A model generated the notes under the pieces. That model ran no database searches. It worked only from the letters and a program-made list of their open reading frames with translations, and was not told the DNA's origin. A DNA stretch of 39,259 bases from Rhodospirillaceae bacterium bin65. GTDB taxonomy: Bacteria > Pseudomonadota > Alphaproteobacteria > Bin65. The DNA lies in contig MPMX01000043.1 of NCBI GenBank assembly GCA_002238725.1, forward strand, positions 1 through 39,259. The letters run 5' to 3'. Positions 38,140 to 39,259 of the stretch are shown in pieces. How positions within the stretch are numbered: position 1 is the stretch's first letter; each line of letters begins with the position of its first letter. The position numbers and the translations under genes were made by a program.

Positions 38140-39012
38140 TCACGCGGCCGCGTAGATCGATTCGCGGTACGAAGCGTCGCCCAGGCCGTCGTCGGGAAAG
38201 ATTCCGCGCTCGGCGATCCAGGAGCGCGAGCGTTCGAAAATGTCCTCGGTGTAAGGCTCGAAGACCAGCCGTTCGCCGGGTCCGAAGCGGCGCACGTCCA
38301 TCGCGTCGTGGAACCGTTCCGGGAATTCGCGCCTGTAGTGATGGCGGTGCAGTTCGAGCCTGAGGTCGATCTCGACCTGGGCGCGGCGCAGGGCCTCGAA
38401 ATACTTTTCGACGTCGCCGGGATCGGGATCGCCGGTGATCATCGACGCCATCATGAAGCTGGTATCGACGATCTTGCGGAAGCCGAGCTGCTCGGCGAAG
38501 TAGTACGGCCCGCTGAACAGGCTGGCCGCCGGAACCGCGCCGTCGACCAGCAATTCGAGCCGGCGGAACAGCAGCCCGTCCGCGAACGAGAGCCTGATGT
38601 CCTCGGGCGCCAGGAATTCTTCGAGCGTCTGGATGGTGGAATAGTGGCTGCCCGACTGGTAGCCGACCGAAATCGGCACCCCGGCGAGGTCCTCCGGCCG
38701 CTCGATGGCGGAGTCCGCCGGGACGAATACCGCGCAGGGCGAGACCGAGTAGCAGCCGGCATAGAGCTTGCCGTGGCCGGACGCCGCCGCGGCATTGACC
38801 GTCCAGTGGCAGGCGGCGCTGACATCGCAGGTCCGCCCCCTCTCGAAGGTCTGGTAGGCGCCGATCCTGTCGCCGAGGTCGTGGTCGCTGCCGTCGCTGG
38901 AGCCGAGCTGCTCGCGAAACGCGTAGTCGAGCCCGACTTCGGAGAAGAACCCTTTCTCCTCCGCCACCCATTCATGCAGCCGCATATGCGGCGAAACGAC
39001 GAATCGTGCCAT
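38140..39012 (-). CDS. NMT1/NitT-TauT-like binding protein without signal peptide
   Basis: A 290-residue protein of the periplasmic-binding-protein type II fold: MARFVVSPHMRLHEWVAEE, KGFFSEVGLDYAFREQL, ERPEDLAGVPISVGYQSGSH. No signal peptide is seen at the chosen start, which has GGAG seven bases upstream; the longer frame has none either. Cytosolic members of this fold include thiamine pyrimidine synthase-like and decarboxylase enzymes, so it may be an enzyme rather than a transporter part. A His-rich stretch RLELHRHHYRREF lies near residue 225. The partial aminotransferase gene lies 85 bp upstream on the same strand. Confidence 0.75.
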   Translation of the reverse strand: MARFVVSPHMRLHEWVAEEKGFFSEVGLDYAFREQLGSSDGSDHDLGDRIGAYQTFERGRTCDVSAACHWTVNAAAASGHGKLYAGCYSVSPCAVFVPADSAIERPEDLAGVPISVGYQSGSHYSTIQTLEEFLAPEDIRLSFADGLLFRRLELLVDGAVPAASLFSGPYYFAEQLGFRKIVDTSFMMASMITGDPDPGDVEKYFEALRRAQVEIDLRLELHRHHYRREFPERFHDAMDVRRFGPGERLVFEPYTEDIFERSRSWIAERGIFPDDGLGDASYRESIYAAA

Positions 39013-39097
39013 TTCTTCGCTCCGGATCGATGCCGGGCCGACGATGCCATAGAAGGACGGCAGGCGCCACACCTGCCGCAGTGGGCGCCCTTGCCGG

Positions 39098-39259
39098 TTA
39101 CGCGGCGAGCGCCGTATCGAGCGCCGCGCTCAGCCGGTCGACGATGACTTCGACATGGCCGGCGTCGATGGTGTAGGGCGGCGCGAGCAGGACATGGGCG
39201 CCGGACAGGCCGTCGATGGTGCCGCCCATCGGATAGACCATCAGCCCTTCGGCCATGGC
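39098..39259 (-). CDS. Class III aminotransferase, C-terminal 53 residues
   Basis: The frame is open from the window edge to the TAA at 39098-39100. The visible residues (GLMVYPMGGTIDGLSG, AHVLLAPPYTIDAGHVEVIV) are typical of the end of PLP-dependent class III aminotransferases, with the LLAPPYT segment near the active-site mouth. The catalytic part is outside the window, so the amino donor and acceptor cannot be read. Confidence 0.8.
   Translation of the reverse strand, partial: AMAEGLMVYPMGGTIDGLSGAHVLLAPPYTIDAGHVEVIVDRLSAALDTALAA

Overview
The window is a GC-rich chromosomal segment, very probably from an alphaproteobacterium of the Rhodospirillales type. The evidence for that placement is the conserved block ribF-ileS-lspA-(BamF/DUF3035-like lipoprotein)-M16-M16-pgi-mutL, a Trp-codon leader peptide in front of a trp operon, and an alphaproteobacterial-style bufferin operon. 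The placement rests on gene order and protein recognition only. No rRNA, tRNA, CRISPR array, IS element or prophage was found. Almost every gene carries long GC-rich shadow ORFs on the other strand, and these were discarded.

Region 1 (1-6.4 kb) holds the 3' part of ahcY, which converges on a minus-strand tryptophan operon trpL-trpD-trpC-trpF. This operon has a near-consensus sigma-70 promoter, a leader peptide with three tandem Trp codons and a 13-bp terminator hairpin, so it is most likely controlled by transcription attenuation. Upstream on the same strand are an acetoacetyl-CoA synthetase and a divergent TrpA homologue whose start overlaps it; no trpB is in view.

Region 2 (6.5-19.2 kb, plus strand) is housekeeping: an EamA exporter, a MaoC hydratase, ribF, ileS (with a HIGT instead of HIGH signature), lspA, a BamF-like lipoprotein, an M16 peptidase pair (one with zinc ligands, one without), pgi and mutL.

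Region 3 (19.2-24.4 kb) has a minus-strand run of hydrolase, SDR, LMW phosphatase and amidase genes, then a second SDR on the plus strand. The divergent gap between them contains three successive small hairpins.

Region 4 (24.2-27.2 kb) is a bufferin-type RiPP operon: a Cys-containing secreted precursor (bufA), a terminator, the MNIO/DUF692 oxidase (bufB), its DUF2063 partner (bufC) and a DoxX membrane protein. The next genes are a class II aldolase, a small membrane protein and a Nudix hydrolase.

Region 5 (29.7-35.7 kb) is a seven-gene minus-strand operon that looks catabolic. It encodes an M29-aminopeptidase/NicX-like metalloenzyme, a DUF4242-like protein, two different cupins that each carry a CxxC pair zinc-ribbon tail (one resembling 3-hydroxyanthranilate 3,4-dioxygenase), and a NitT/TauT-type ABC importer. 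Its promoter overlaps a 24-bp perfect palindrome. This is the best candidate for an uncharacterised pathway in the window.

Region 6 (35.8-39.3 kb) holds a START/SRPBCC protein, a YfcG-like GST, a VOC protein, a DUF3574 lipoprotein, a cytosolic NMT1-like binding protein and the C-terminus of a class III aminotransferase. Two related REP/MITE-like palindromic elements sit in convergent gaps at 24.24-24.43 and 29.47-29.61 kb.
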